Shown here: piece by piece, positions 50,947 to 61,491 of the stretch
How positions within the stretch are numbered: the stretch's first letter is position 1
How the letters are laid out: each line of letters opens with the position of its first letter
Assembly (NCBI RefSeq): GCF_900094945.1
Contig: NZ_FMAQ01000003.1
Span: 207,186-271,185 of the forward strand
Source: Gilliamella bombicola
GTDB taxonomy: Bacteria; Pseudomonadota; Gammaproteobacteria; Enterobacterales; Orbaceae
DNA: 64,000 nt
Direction: 5' to 3'
Notes under the pieces: model-generated
Seen by the model: the letters and a program-made list of their open reading frames with translations, nothing else
Databases searched by the model: none
Told to the model about the DNA's origin: nothing
Position numbers and translations under genes: made by a program

Positions 50947-52020
50947 ATGAACATTGAAGTAAAAAAGATTCTTGAGAGTTTTACTCATTCAACCTTACAA
51001 AAAAATTTACTTGAACTTAACGCAGTAACAAAATGCGAAATAGTTAATCAGCATTTATACATTAATTTAACCATGCCCTTTGCTTGGCAAAACACTTTTG
51101 ATGAGTTAAAAAAAATAGCCACCCCAAAATTACTTAAGCTTAATGGCATTAATGACGTTGACTGGCACATTAACTATAAAATAGCCACATTAAAACGTGC
51201 CAATGACCAACATGCCATTAACAATGTAAAAAATATTATCGCCATAAGTTCAGGCAAAGGTGGCGTGGGCAAATCATCAACAGCTGTTAATCTTGCACTA
51301 GCCTTACAAAAACAAGGCGCCAAAGTAGGCATTTTAGATGCGGATATTTATGGGCCTTCAATTCCCACCATGTTAGGCACAGAAAAACAGCAACCGTTAA
51401 CACCTGACAATAAACACATGACCCCAATTATGGCACACGGATTAGCCAGTAACTCTATTGGTTATTTAGTTGATCCAGATAGCGCCATGGTATGGCGTGG
51501 ACCAATGGCAAGCAAGGCATTACTACAAATATTACAAGATACATTATGGCCTGAACTTGATTATTTGGTTATTGATATGCCTCCAGGAACTGGGGATATC
51601 CAATTAACCCTAGCGCAAAGTATTCCAGTAACGGCCGCAATTATTGTCAGTACACCACAAGACATTGCATTGATTGATGCCAAAAAAGGCATGACCATGT
51701 TTAATAAAGTCAACATCCCAACGCTAGGCATTATTGAAAACATGAGTTACCACATTTGCGAAAATTGTGGTCATCACGAAGCTATTTTTGGCGAAGGTGG
51801 AGCACAGCGTCTAGCTGAGCAATATCAAACAAAATTGCTTGGACAAATACCACTTCATAAAATATTACGCCAAGATCTCGATACAGGGCAACCTACTGTT
51901 ATTAGCCACCCTGATAGCGAATTTACCCAACTCTATTGCCAAATTGCTGGGCGCATTGCCAGTGAGCTATATTGGCAAGGCGAAACAATTTTACCGGATA
52001 TTTCTTTTAAGGCGCTATAA
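50947..52020 (+). CDS. mrp: Fe-S cluster carrier ATPase Mrp/ApbC
   Basis: A P-loop carrier that transfers iron-sulfur clusters to apoproteins. ATG 50947 (MNIEVKKIL) follows an AAGAGA ribosome site; an in-frame ATG at 50926 is an alternative. The deviant Walker A GKGGVGKSS, the switch DADIYGPSIPTMLG and the cluster-binding CENCG pair are present. The N-terminal DUF59-like part is kept. Confidence 0.95.
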   Translation: MNIEVKKILESFTHSTLQKNLLELNAVTKCEIVNQHLYINLTMPFAWQNTFDELKKIATPKLLKLNGINDVDWHINYKIATLKRANDQHAINNVKNIIAISSGKGGVGKSSTAVNLALALQKQGAKVGILDADIYGPSIPTMLGTEKQQPLTPDNKHMTPIMAHGLASNSIGYLVDPDSAMVWRGPMASKALLQILQDTLWPELDYLVIDMPPGTGDIQLTLAQSIPVTAAIIVSTPQDIALIDAKKGMTMFNKVNIPTLGIIENMSYHICENCGHHEAIFGEGGAQRLAEQYQTKLLGQIPLHKILRQDLDTGQPTVISHPDSEFTQLYCQIAGRIASELYWQGETILPDISFKAL

Positions 52021-52132
52021 CAAAAAATCAGCTTGGCTGTCGAAAACAACAGCCAATGCTATTGATATTTTATAGTTAATTTGGCATAACATCGCCACGA
52101 TCAGCCACGCAATAACTGCCCCATTATCACCC

Positions 52133-52872
52133 TTATTTTAAATGGCGGAACTCGGCTTTTGCCTTCGTTAGTTGTTGATTAAAATCGGCATTCGTATGTA
52201 ATTGAGCAACTACCGCAGCTGCCATCACCTTAGCAGCATCAACATCACTTTGCCAATGATAGCCACAAATAACGCGGCTTTCGCCAATCTCATAACCTCG
52301 TTTTAAAATTTCATTTTGACGCGCTGGATTTATCTCTGCTAACACAAGTGAAATAGCAAACCCCATTGTTGTATGACCAGAGGGATAGGATCCATTGGTC
52401 GATAGCGTTTTTTCATCATCTGGGCGACAAGTTGGTTCATGGAAAAATGAAAATGGTCGAATACGATTATAATGATTTTTAGCTGAGCGCGTTGCCAAAT
52501 CCCCTGCATCTTCTTTCATTGTAGTAACTAATTTATAAATTTCTGGCGTTTTCTTATCAGAAATTTCAAACCCAAAAGATGGTGAAAATTGCTTAGTTAT
52601 ATTATCTTTACTTGAATCAGCATCTAAGTAAGCCTGTTTTCCACGTTCTGTATTACGAACAGACTTACCCCAATCGTACATTGCTTTATCGCGTAAAAAA
52701 TCAATGCTATCAAAAGTAGGAGGCGGTGGCAAAAGCAGTAAGCTATTAGGTGCTTGTTCTTCTTTAAGGAAAAAATCATTAGGATCTGTTGTTACATCTT
52801 TTCCCCCAGAAGCAAAAACATTTGAACATATTAAAGAAGCAACAAATAACGAACAAAAAATTTTTTTTGCAT
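52133..52872 (-). pseudogene. Class A acid phosphatase (PhoN-type), frameshifted in the signal peptide
   Basis: A secreted non-specific acid phosphatase of the PAP2/vanadium haloperoxidase fold, with KNHYNRIRP, YPSGHTTMG and GESRVICGYHWQSD covering the catalytic Lys, Arg and His residues. The only start with a ribosome site (AAGGAG) is ATG 52872, but from it translation stops after 13 codons. The mature frame carries the signal peptide KKIFCSLFVASLICSNVFA one base out of register, with an in-frame TAA just upstream and no other start. The break lies in an A8T6 tract (52855-52868). One extra A would restore 246 residues. It may be phase-variable, slippage-rescued, broken or a sequencing error. 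Confidence 0.85.
52855..52868 (-). repeat. A8T6 homopolymer tract inside the phosphatase signal peptide
   Basis: Eight A followed by six T on the minus strand, eleven bases... counted from the start codon region at 52872. Changing the tract by one base moves the phosphatase frame on or off. Confidence 0.7.
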
Positions 52873-53052
52873 ATACTTCTCCTTATACAAATAAGGGATA
52901 ACTATCAAAACATGTTATCGAAACAAAAAACGCTTAAATAACATCTAACTAATTAATAATTTTGTATGAAACAACAACACGGTCAGCAAGATATCAATAG
53001 CTGTTCAACAATAAAATACAGCAACATATTAATAAAGATTGAGTATTTTTAA

Positions 53053-53068
53053 TGTGATAGTCATCACA
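53053..53068. promoter_or_regulatory. Consensus CRP box upstream of the acid phosphatase gene
   Basis: TGTGATAGTCATCACA is a perfect TGTGA-N6-TCACA. It is centred about 188 bp upstream of the phosphatase start; the DUF486 gene upstream is on the same strand and ends at 53158, so the phosphatase is the likely target. Confidence 0.6.
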
Positions 53069-53157
53069 ATTATATTTACAGTGGAATATTTGAAAGGCTA
53101 ATTTAAATCATTACCGTGACGAATATGCTCAATATTTATCACGGTTTTAGAATGAAT

Positions 53158-53511
53158 TTAAGCAAAAATCTTATCGCGGAACATAAAAAATACCGCACCT
53201 AAAAGACACAAACCAGCCCAAATATAGTCTGTCTTAAACGGCTCTTTTAAAATATAAATTGAAAAAGGGATAAAAACAGACAAACTAATTACTTCCTGAA
53301 TAATCTTTAATTGACCTGCGCTGGCAACTTGAAAACCAATGCGATTAGCAGGCACTTGCAATAAATACTCAAATAACGCAATCCCCCAGCTAGCAAACAC
53401 CGCCACTAGCCAAACTTGGTTATGTAAAAACCGCAAATGCCCATACCACGCAAAAGTCATAAAAACATTACTAAAAGTCAGTAAACAAACAGTAATAAGT
53501 AATTGATTCAT
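53158..53511 (-). CDS. DUF486 (DMT-like) small membrane protein
   Basis: A 117-residue protein with four hydrophobic helices of family DUF486 (PF04342), recognised by SNVFMTFAWYGHLRF and WGIALFEYLLQVPANRIG. I take ATG 53511 (MNQLLITVC) as start, since the 15-codon extension lacks homology; the ribosome site is poor either way. The function is unknown. Confidence 0.85.
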   Translation of the reverse strand: MNQLLITVCLLTFSNVFMTFAWYGHLRFLHNQVWLVAVFASWGIALFEYLLQVPANRIGFQVASAGQLKIIQEVISLSVFIPFSIYILKEPFKTDYIWAGLCLLGAVFFMFRDKIFA

Positions 53512-53796
53512 AGTGTTGATATAAGAGTAAAGAAAGGGACTGGCATTATATACCATTGTCTAATAAATATACAAAATAGAAATAATTTAATTACATAAAA
53601 AAAACAACATTATTAACAATAGTTGAAATTGGCTAATTCATCACTAAAAGCATAATAGCGCTATTGCTCAGTAGCCTGTTTAGGTCTATATTAAATCAAC
53701 GCCAATAGGTGCAAAATCTTTAATGCATTGAACGTCGTTATCCTATCAACACTGAAATTTATTACAACACAATTATTATCCCCAAAGGAAACAGTT

Positions 53797-54309
53797 ATGC
53801 AAAAAAGAGTCAATGAAGTTACTATGCGTGGAGCCCCTATTACTTTGTTAGGTCCCAAAATCAACGTTGGTGACATAGCACCCGATTTTATCGTGCAAGA
53901 TTTAGCAATGAAACCCATTAAATTATCCGATTTTAAAGGTAAAATCAGGATTATTAATTCGGTACCATCCATTGATACTTCCGTATGTAGTGCCCAAGTT
54001 CACCGTTTCAATGTAGAAGCAGCAAAACTAAAAGATACCGTGATATTTTCAGTTAGTGTTGATTTACCTTTTGCATTAAATCGCTATTGTGCGGCTGAAG
54101 GCATTGATGCTGTCAAAGTCACTTCTGACCATAAAGATCTGGATTTTGGCTTAAAATATGGCACTGTTATTGAAGAGCTACGCTTACTTTCCCGCGCCGT
54201 ATTTGTCATTGATAAAAATGACAAAATTGCTTATGTCGAATATGTTAAAGAAACATCTTCGGAGCCCGATTATGACAAAGCCCTAGCGGCGGCTAAAGCG
54301 TTAGCATAA
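53797..54309 (+). CDS. tpx: Thiol peroxidase
   Basis: An atypical 2-Cys peroxiredoxin reducing lipid and hydrogen peroxides with thioredoxin. ATG 53797 with AAAGGA gives 170 residues; an upstream ATG is not needed. The peroxidatic cysteine C64 is in PSIDTSVC and the resolving cysteine C98 in RYCAAEG. It is a single gene. Confidence 0.95.
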   Translation: MQKRVNEVTMRGAPITLLGPKINVGDIAPDFIVQDLAMKPIKLSDFKGKIRIINSVPSIDTSVCSAQVHRFNVEAAKLKDTVIFSVSVDLPFALNRYCAAEGIDAVKVTSDHKDLDFGLKYGTVIEELRLLSRAVFVIDKNDKIAYVEYVKETSSEPDYDKALAAAKALA

Positions 54310-54450
54310 ATCAAAGCAATAATACATCGCCACCCTCTACCAACAGTGGTGGCGATGATTTACTTTAAGATTTATTTATAGCAGCTATTTAATAGACAAA
54401 ATTATTCAGTTATAATCCAATAAAAACATACCTCCTCCATAATCTTAATC

Positions 54451-55632
54451 ATGAATAATAGTATTAACCGATCTCGTATTTGGTCATCAATTCTTTGCCT
54501 TGCATTTGCGGCATTTATTTTTAATACAACGGAATTTGTACCTGTTGGACTATTACCTAATATTGCTGAAAGTTTTTCAATGGATGTTGCTCATGCTGGA
54601 TTATTACTCACCATTTATGCATGGTCTGTTTCGTTATTATCATTGCCACTCACAGTATTAACATCAAAAATGGAGCGAAGAAAATTACTAATTTTTCTAT
54701 TTTGCCTATTTATTGGTAGCCATATTTTAGCCGGATTTGCGTGGAATTTTTACAGTCTGATGGCAGCAAGGATTGGCATTGCTTGTGCACATGCGGTATT
54801 TTGGGCAATTACAACACCTCTTGCAGTTCGATTAGCGCCTAATGGTAAAAAAGCTAAAGCAATGGGCTTTATTGTTATTGGCGTATCGATGGCAACCATC
54901 CTAGGGATCCCAATTGGTACCATCATAGGGCAACTCGTTGGTTGGCGCGTGACTTTTTTATGTATTGCTAGTATCGCTTTTTGCGTGATGATATTACTGC
55001 TCCGTTTATTACCTACTGTACCAAGCATGGATATTATCTCTATCAAAGATATTCCAACGGTATTAAAACGGCCAATACTGCTTAACATTTATCTATTAAT
55101 AGCCATTATTATTGCTGGCCACTTTACTGCTTATACTTATATCACGCCATTTATGAAAGATGTTGGCGGATTTAGTCAAAATGTTATCGTCGCTTTATTG
55201 TTAGTAGTCGGTTTTTCAGGCATGATTGGCAGTGTTATTTTTGCAAGATATGCCGAAAAAAATCCAACCGCCATATTAGTGATGCCTATGTTGTCATTGA
55301 TCATTTGTTTATTATCGCTTTATGTCTGTTCATTCACGCTTTATACCGCAATCATTCAATGTTTGATTTGGGGGCTTTCGATTACCATTATTGGCATGGT
55401 CATGCAAAGCAAAGTGATTGATGCAGCGCCCGATGCAACCGATATTGCAACATCGGTCTATTCAGGTATTTACAATATTGGAATAGGAGGAGGCGCTTTT
55501 ATAGGCAGTAAAGTATTAATTTTACTATCAAAGGAAGATATTGGTTTTGTTGGCGCAATTTTTGTCATCATTGCCTTATTATTTTTCTGCCTTTGTTCTA
55601 GAAAGTTGTGGAATAATAAAACCATTTTATAA
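54451..55632 (+). CDS. sotB: Sugar efflux transporter SotB
   Basis: An MFS exporter of 393 residues and twelve helices that follows E. coli SotB (FIFNTTEFVPVGLL, SKMERRKLLI, APDATDIATSVYSGIYNIG). The family exports arabinose, lactose or IPTG and, in some bacteria, drugs. It has its own promoter region and ends 73 bp from the convergent uup. Confidence 0.88.
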   Translation: MNNSINRSRIWSSILCLAFAAFIFNTTEFVPVGLLPNIAESFSMDVAHAGLLLTIYAWSVSLLSLPLTVLTSKMERRKLLIFLFCLFIGSHILAGFAWNFYSLMAARIGIACAHAVFWAITTPLAVRLAPNGKKAKAMGFIVIGVSMATILGIPIGTIIGQLVGWRVTFLCIASIAFCVMILLLRLLPTVPSMDIISIKDIPTVLKRPILLNIYLLIAIIIAGHFTAYTYITPFMKDVGGFSQNVIVALLLVVGFSGMIGSVIFARYAEKNPTAILVMPMLSLIICLLSLYVCSFTLYTAIIQCLIWGLSITIIGMVMQSKVIDAAPDATDIATSVYSGIYNIGIGGGAFIGSKVLILLSKEDIGFVGAIFVIIALLFFCLCSRKLWNNKTIL

Positions 55633-55705
55633 AAATCTTAACGCTCAGAAACAGCATTATTTATTATATACCCCAATAAATAATGCTGAAAATAACACCC
55701 TTACA

Positions 55706-57631
55706 TTATGATTTACTTAAAGACTCTAACTGTTCCCAGCGTTCAAAAGCAGATTCTAATTCAGCTTCTTTATCGGTCAAAGATTGTAAGATTGGTCCCG
55801 TAACTTCGTGGGGTTGATTAAAAAAGTCACTTTGACCAATCTGTGCTTGTAAATCAGCAATAGCTAATTCTAATTGCTCTATTTTGCTTGGTAATTGTGT
55901 TAACTCTCGTTGCTCATTATAACTCAGCTTAACTTTCTTTTTAGTGGCTTGATCATTGCTTTTGTTATTCGCCGTGCTTAATGCTTTTTTAGGCTGTTTA
56001 ACATCATTAACTGCCGCTACCTTAACCGGTTGCGCCTGTTGCTGTTGTTGTAGAGCATCAGCATAACCACCCGCATAAACGCCAATATGCCCTTTTTCTT
56101 CAAAAAACCAACATTGGGTAACGACGTTATCAACAAACTGCCGATCATGGCTAACTAGCAAAACTGTTCCCTGATAATCATTAACCAACTCTTCTAGCAA
56201 CTCCAGCGTTTCAATATCAAGATCATTGGTCGGTTCATCAAGTATTAATAAATTACTAGGTTTTAAAAATAGTTTAGCCAGCAATAAACGATTACGCTCC
56301 CCACCTGATAATGCACGAACAGGTGTTCGGGCGCGTTTTGGAGGGAATAAAAAATCTTGCAGATAACCAAGAACATGACGCGATCGTCCATTAACCATCA
56401 CCTCTTGTTTACCTTCAGCTAAATTATCCATCACGGTTTTTTCAGGATCAAGCTCTAATCGATATTGATCAAAATAAGCGACTTCAAGCTTTGTACCACA
56501 ATGTACGCTACCTGATGTTGGCGCTAAATTACCTAACATTAGTTTTAACAACGTCGTTTTGCCAATACCATTAGGACCAATTAGAGCTATTTTATCGCCA
56601 CGTAATACTTGCACAGTAAAATCATTAACTAGCAACTTATCTTCAATCTGATAGGTCACATTTTCAAGCTCAAAAACAATTTTTCCTGAACGTAACGCCT
56701 CCTCAATTTGCATTTTGGCACTGCCCATCACTTGGCGACGCTCGCTATACTCTTGGCGCATTGCTTTTAATGCACGTACTCGCCCTTCATTACGTGTACG
56801 GCGAGCTTTAATACCTTGGCGAATCCAAACCTCTTCTTGAGCTAATTTTTTATCAAATTCCGCATTTTGCAACTCTTCAACGCGCAAGGCTTCTTCTTTA
56901 CCAAGTAAATAGTTATCGTAGTTACCGCTCCAAGAGGCAATTTTACCCCGATCTAAATCAATAATACGCGTTGCCATTTGACGAATAAATGAACGGTCAT
57001 GAGAAATAAACACAATACTGCCATTAAAGCTTTTCAAAAACTCTTCCAACCATTTTATGGTTTGAATATCTAAATGGTTTGTTGGTTCATCAAGCAATAA
57101 AACCGATGGTTGACAAACTAATGCTTTGGCTAATGCAGCTTTACGAAGCCAGCCACCTGATAGCGAAGATAACAATGCATCACCATCAAGTGATAACGAC
57201 GAAATAACATTACGAATACGACTATCTAATTGCCAACCATTTTGATGATCTAACTGCTCTTGCATTTTCGCTAATTTAGCCAAGTTACTTTCGCAAGGAT
57301 CGTGTTCAACACGATGAGCTAAATCATAGTAATCTCGTAATAACTGGGCTTGTTCGTGTAATCCTTCTGCTACAAAATCAAACACATTGCCTTGCACATC
57401 ACGAGGAGGATCTTGCTGCAAGCGTGAAACAATCACATTATTTTCATAAATAATTTGCCCTTCATCTAATGGCACTTCTTTATTTAACACTTTAAGTAAC
57501 GTTGATTTGCCCGCGCCATTACGTCCAACAAGACAAACACGCTCATTTGGTTCAATAGACATATCAATATGATCAAGTAGCGGTGCATCACTAAATGAAA
57601 GATAAGCATTGGTAAGATTAATTAATGACAT
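55706..57631 (-). CDS. uup: ABC-F ATPase Uup
   Basis: A soluble tandem ATPase that acts on ribosomes and affects transposon excision. The 641 residues contain two ATPase domains (Walker A GRNGAGKST near 36-44 and GPNGIGKTT near 355; two LSGG signatures), the ABC-F linker between them, and a C-terminal basic coiled coil (about 555-641). It is monocistronic. Confidence 0.96.
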   Translation of the reverse strand: MSLINLTNAYLSFSDAPLLDHIDMSIEPNERVCLVGRNGAGKSTLLKVLNKEVPLDEGQIIYENNVIVSRLQQDPPRDVQGNVFDFVAEGLHEQAQLLRDYYDLAHRVEHDPCESNLAKLAKMQEQLDHQNGWQLDSRIRNVISSLSLDGDALLSSLSGGWLRKAALAKALVCQPSVLLLDEPTNHLDIQTIKWLEEFLKSFNGSIVFISHDRSFIRQMATRIIDLDRGKIASWSGNYDNYLLGKEEALRVEELQNAEFDKKLAQEEVWIRQGIKARRTRNEGRVRALKAMRQEYSERRQVMGSAKMQIEEALRSGKIVFELENVTYQIEDKLLVNDFTVQVLRGDKIALIGPNGIGKTTLLKLMLGNLAPTSGSVHCGTKLEVAYFDQYRLELDPEKTVMDNLAEGKQEVMVNGRSRHVLGYLQDFLFPPKRARTPVRALSGGERNRLLLAKLFLKPSNLLILDEPTNDLDIETLELLEELVNDYQGTVLLVSHDRQFVDNVVTQCWFFEEKGHIGVYAGGYADALQQQQQAQPVKVAAVNDVKQPKKALSTANNKSNDQATKKKVKLSYNEQRELTQLPSKIEQLELAIADLQAQIGQSDFFNQPHEVTGPILQSLTDKEAELESAFERWEQLESLSKS

Positions 57632-57829
57632 ATTATTGGTTTTTATTTGGGTATTAAATAATAAGTCGCTATTCTATCATAAAGTTGCTCAAGGCAACTA
57701 AACCAAATACCAAAGATACGTTAATAGGCCTCACAAATATTAGAAATCACTGTTCTGTTCTATCAAAAAAAACAAATACTGTTTATATTAATGTAAAAAT
57801 ATTATTTAGATTTTGATGTGGAGATAACT

Positions 57830-60007
57830 ATGAGTCACATGTGGACATTTCAGCGCGTAGGTGGATTAGATCAAGTGGTATTTAAAAATGCCAATGATAT
57901 TATTAATCTACCTGATTTAGACCCTAAATTATGGGTAGCTTTAAGTTGCCCAACCACAGGGCTAGATTTTGATGAGCGAACCTTAGAGCTACTCGACTCA
58001 GACAAAGATGGACGAATTCGCATACCTGACATTCTCGATGCCATTAGCTGGACACAAGACAAAATCACCTCATTTGACAGCATTTTAAACTCAAGTGAAA
58101 CACTGTCACTATCACAAATAAACACCTCGACTCCACAGGGAAAAAAGCTATCTATCACCGCTCACAGCATCTTAGCTAGCTTAAATAAAAACAACGTAAA
58201 TTACTTAACGCAAGATGACGTTCAACAATCAATCAAAATCAACGCTAGTAAACTTTACAACGGTGACTTAATCTTCCCTGTATCAAGCGAATTATCGCCC
58301 GACATGCAAACATTCATCCAAACCGCCATCAACACCACCGGCGCACAAAAAGACATGAGCGGACAAGATGGCATTGACCTAAATATAGCCACCACCTTTG
58401 TCGACAACCTAAAAACATGGCTACAATGGCAAACTCAAATAAGTAAGACCCCAACTCCATTTGGTGAAAATAGTGCCGAGACTTGGAAGTTAATCCAACA
58501 ACTCAAACCCAAAATTGACGATTATTTTTTACGCGTTGAACTGGCACAATACGCTCCACAAGCGCAAACAGCCCTCAATGTTGACGAAAAGTACATCGTC
58601 CCGACCCAAAATGGACTACTTTCTGATGACGCCTTAGCACAATTACCGCTATCAAAAATCGACACAACCAACGCACTTGACTTAGTCAATGGGCTTAATC
58701 CACTATGGAAAGCCAAAGTTAACCGACTCAAAACGCTCATCGCCCCAGCATTAGCCAATCCTGACTTACTAACCGAGCAAGAATGGCAAAACATCCAACA
58801 CAGCTTAAAAACTTACACCACATTAATAAGCACTAAACCCGAAATAACAAAAATAAAAGTTGAAATCGCGCCATCTGCCAGCATAGAAGATATCCCAAGC
58901 AACACTATCGCCCACTTAGCCAACAGTGAACTGCTGAACGAATTTACACAAATGGTTGAACAAGACAATAAAACCCCGATATCCTCATCCGACGTCCTCG
59001 TATTAGAAAAGCTAGTCTTATTCCACAAACACCTTTACCGCTTACTGGTCAACTTTGTGTCTTTTGCTGACTTCTTTTCGTTAAAAACCCGAGCGGCCTT
59101 TCAGCTTGGAAAACTCTACATTGATGGACGCTGTGCAACTCTTTGCGTTGCAGTTGATAATATTGCCAAACACGCCACCATGGCAAACTACTCTGAACTC
59201 TGCTTACTCTATTGTGAATGTACTAGACACGGGCAAAAGCAACTCATTGCCGCCGCTATGACAGCGGGGAAAGGCGATTTACTGATTGAAGGTCGCAATG
59301 GCGTATTTATTGATAACGACGGCAACGACTGGGATGCCAATGTCGTCAAAATCATTACCAAACCTATCAGCATACAACAAGCAATCTGGGCACCTTATCA
59401 ACGAATGGGGCGCGTAATTACCGAACAGATAAACAAATGGGCAAGCAGCAAAGATGCCGATGTTGCAAAATCAAGTGAACAAGCATTGCAAAACCCAGCC
59501 AATAAATTTGATATTGGCAAAAGCGTAGGTATTTTTGCCGCAATTGGCCTAGCCATTGGCGCAATCGGCACGGCATTAGCCACACTATTCCAAGCTATTT
59601 TTGCGCTAGCTTGGTGGCAATTGCCTTTGGTTTTTATTGGATTATTCCTAATTATTTCTGGCCCTTCTGTTATTTTGGCATGGTTAAAATTGCGTCGAAG
59701 AACCCTTGGCCCACTGCTAGAAGCATCAGGTTGGGCAATTAACGGACAAGTTAAAATAAACTTAATGCTAGGTAGCTTACTCACCAGTAAAGCAGAACTT
59801 CCAGCCAATGCAAAACGCAACTTACGAGATCCAATGAAACAACGCCACCACAAATTGGCTATCATTTTTTGGTTAGCTATTTTACTTGGTATTGGAACGA
59901 CAGGAGGTTGGTTATGGCATGAAGGTTACCTTGACCACTATATCAAGCAGCACAAACAAGAACAAACCCAAAATAAAACTGACACAAATGCCAATATTGG
60001 CAAATAA
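57830..60007 (+). CDS. Large membrane protein with an EF-hand-like loop, function unknown
   Basis: I do not recognise a characterised homologue. ATG 57830 has the ribosome site GGAG and gives 725 residues. A canonical calcium-binding loop, DSDKDGRIRIPD (56-67), lies near the N-terminus, and a second acidic segment (DNDGNDWD) near 500. About 560 soluble residues precede two adjacent membrane helices (about 568-625); a third helix is near 680-705, followed by a polar tail. There is no signal peptide. Codons ending in C are more frequent than in neighbours. It is a single gene between uup and glyA. Confidence 0.85.
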   Translation: MSHMWTFQRVGGLDQVVFKNANDIINLPDLDPKLWVALSCPTTGLDFDERTLELLDSDKDGRIRIPDILDAISWTQDKITSFDSILNSSETLSLSQINTSTPQGKKLSITAHSILASLNKNNVNYLTQDDVQQSIKINASKLYNGDLIFPVSSELSPDMQTFIQTAINTTGAQKDMSGQDGIDLNIATTFVDNLKTWLQWQTQISKTPTPFGENSAETWKLIQQLKPKIDDYFLRVELAQYAPQAQTALNVDEKYIVPTQNGLLSDDALAQLPLSKIDTTNALDLVNGLNPLWKAKVNRLKTLIAPALANPDLLTEQEWQNIQHSLKTYTTLISTKPEITKIKVEIAPSASIEDIPSNTIAHLANSELLNEFTQMVEQDNKTPISSSDVLVLEKLVLFHKHLYRLLVNFVSFADFFSLKTRAAFQLGKLYIDGRCATLCVAVDNIAKHATMANYSELCLLYCECTRHGQKQLIAAAMTAGKGDLLIEGRNGVFIDNDGNDWDANVVKIITKPISIQQAIWAPYQRMGRVITEQINKWASSKDADVAKSSEQALQNPANKFDIGKSVGIFAAIGLAIGAIGTALATLFQAIFALAWWQLPLVFIGLFLIISGPSVILAWLKLRRRTLGPLLEASGWAINGQVKINLMLGSLLTSKAELPANAKRNLRDPMKQRHHKLAIIFWLAILLGIGTTGGWLWHEGYLDHYIKQHKQEQTQNKTDTNANIGK

Positions 60008-60018
60008 AAGCAACAAAC

Positions 60019-60046
60019 CATTTCGCCGACACTTGTCGGCGAAATG
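60019..60046. terminator. Convergent hairpin between the EF-hand gene and glyA
   Basis: A 13-bp perfect stem (60019-60031 with 60034-60046) rich in G+C, without T run, lies between convergent genes. Confidence 0.6.
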
Positions 60047-60055
60047 AAACGACCA

Positions 60056-61312
60056 TTAATGCTGATAAACCGGCAAACGACGGCAAATTGCAAGCACCTT
60101 TTCTTTCACAGCTTGAATAGTTTGCTCGTCATCGATATTATCTAAAACATCACAAATCCAATTAGCCAAATCTCGCGATTCGGCTTCTTTAAAGCCTCGG
60201 CGAGTAATAGCCGGCGTACCAATCCGCACGCCTGATGTCACAAACGGGCTTTGTGGATCTTTCGGTACACTATTTTTATTAACCGTAATATTGGCACTAC
60301 CCAAAGCCGCATCGGCTTCTTTACCTGTGATATTTTTATCGACTAAATCAATTAAAAACAGATGATTGTGTGTTTCACCAGAAACCACTTTATAACCACG
60401 CTGCATAATCACTTCAACCATCGTTTTGGCATTTTTCACCACTTGCTGTTGATATTCTTTATAAGCGGGTTCCATTGCCTCTTTTAATGCCACCGCTTTA
60501 GCGGCAATCACATGCATTAAAGGCCCACCTTGCGCCCCAGGAAAGACAGCCGAATTTAACTTTTTATATAATTCTTCACTGCCACCTTTAGCTAAAATCA
60601 AGCCCCCACGTGGGCCACCAAGGGTTTTATGGGTGGTTGTAGTCACAACGTGAGCATAAGGAACAGGATTTGGATAAACACCTGCGGCCACCAAACCAGC
60701 CACATGTGCCATATCCACAAATAAATAAGCACCCACACTATCGGCAATCTCGCGCATACGCTTCCAATCCACCACACCAGAATAAGCCGAAAAACCACCA
60801 ATAATCATTTTCGGTTTAGACTCTTGGGCTGTTTTAGCTAACTTGTCATAATCAATACGTCCTGAATCATCAACGCCATAATCCACAATATGATAAAGCT
60901 TGCCAGAAAAGCTAACTGGCGAACCATGCGTCAAATGCCCACCTTCAGACAAATTCATGCCCAAAACAGTATCGCCTGTATTTAAAAGCGCCATATAAAC
61001 CGCAAAATTCGCCTGCGAACCTGAATGAGGTTGTACATTGGCATAATCAGCACCAAATAAAGTTTTAGCGCGATCAATTGCCAACTGCTCGACCACATCA
61101 ACATACTCACAACCACCATAATAACGCTTACCGGGATAACCCTCGGCATATTTGTTGGTTAATTGCGAACCTTGCGCTTGCATTACGCGTGGGCTGGTAT
61201 AGTTTTCTGATGCGATCAATTCAAGGTGATCTTCTTGACGCTGTTCTTCACCTTTTATCGCATCCCACAGTTCTTTATCGTACTCGGCAATAGCCATCTT
61301 GTTACTAAACAT
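60056..61312 (-). CDS. glyA: Serine hydroxymethyltransferase
   Basis: A pyridoxal-phosphate enzyme that interconverts serine and glycine and supplies one-carbon units. The 418 residues contain the PLP lysine in [13 protein letters not shown] (about K229) and the folate-site region. The Shine-Dalgarno is AAGGA. It is the last conserved housekeeping gene before the accessory region. Confidence 0.98.
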   Translation of the reverse strand: MFSNKMAIAEYDKELWDAIKGEEQRQEDHLELIASENYTSPRVMQAQGSQLTNKYAEGYPGKRYYGGCEYVDVVEQLAIDRAKTLFGADYANVQPHSGSQANFAVYMALLNTGDTVLGMNLSEGGHLTHGSPVSFSGKLYHIVDYGVDDSGRIDYDKLAKTAQESKPKMIIGGFSAYSGVVDWKRMREIADSVGAYLFVDMAHVAGLVAAGVYPNPVPYAHVVTTTTHKTLGGPRGGLILAKGGSEELYKKLNSAVFPGAQGGPLMHVIAAKAVALKEAMEPAYKEYQQQVVKNAKTMVEVIMQRGYKVVSGETHNHLFLIDLVDKNITGKEADAALGSANITVNKNSVPKDPQSPFVTSGVRIGTPAITRRGFKEAESRDLANWICDVLDNIDDEQTIQAVKEKVLAICRRLPVYQH

Positions 61313-61348
61313 GTTGGATCCTTATCATCAATTATGTAGTTTGTCTGG

Positions 61349-61370
61349 TTTTGCTTTATCGTTAGCAAAA
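61349..61370. promoter_or_regulatory. Inverted repeat upstream of glyA
   Basis: TTTTGCT and AGCAAAA, separated by 8 nt, lie 37-58 bp upstream of the glyA start. It may be an operator; I cannot assign a regulator. Confidence 0.3.
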
Positions 61371-61491
61371 ATGGGTATTACTCTCATATGGTTACTTAAC
61401 AACCAAACGATTTCAATCTTTTTTTGAGGTTATAAAAAATATTTATATTGAAGGATGGGATGTTGTGTTTTTATAAGGCAGTTTTTATTAA

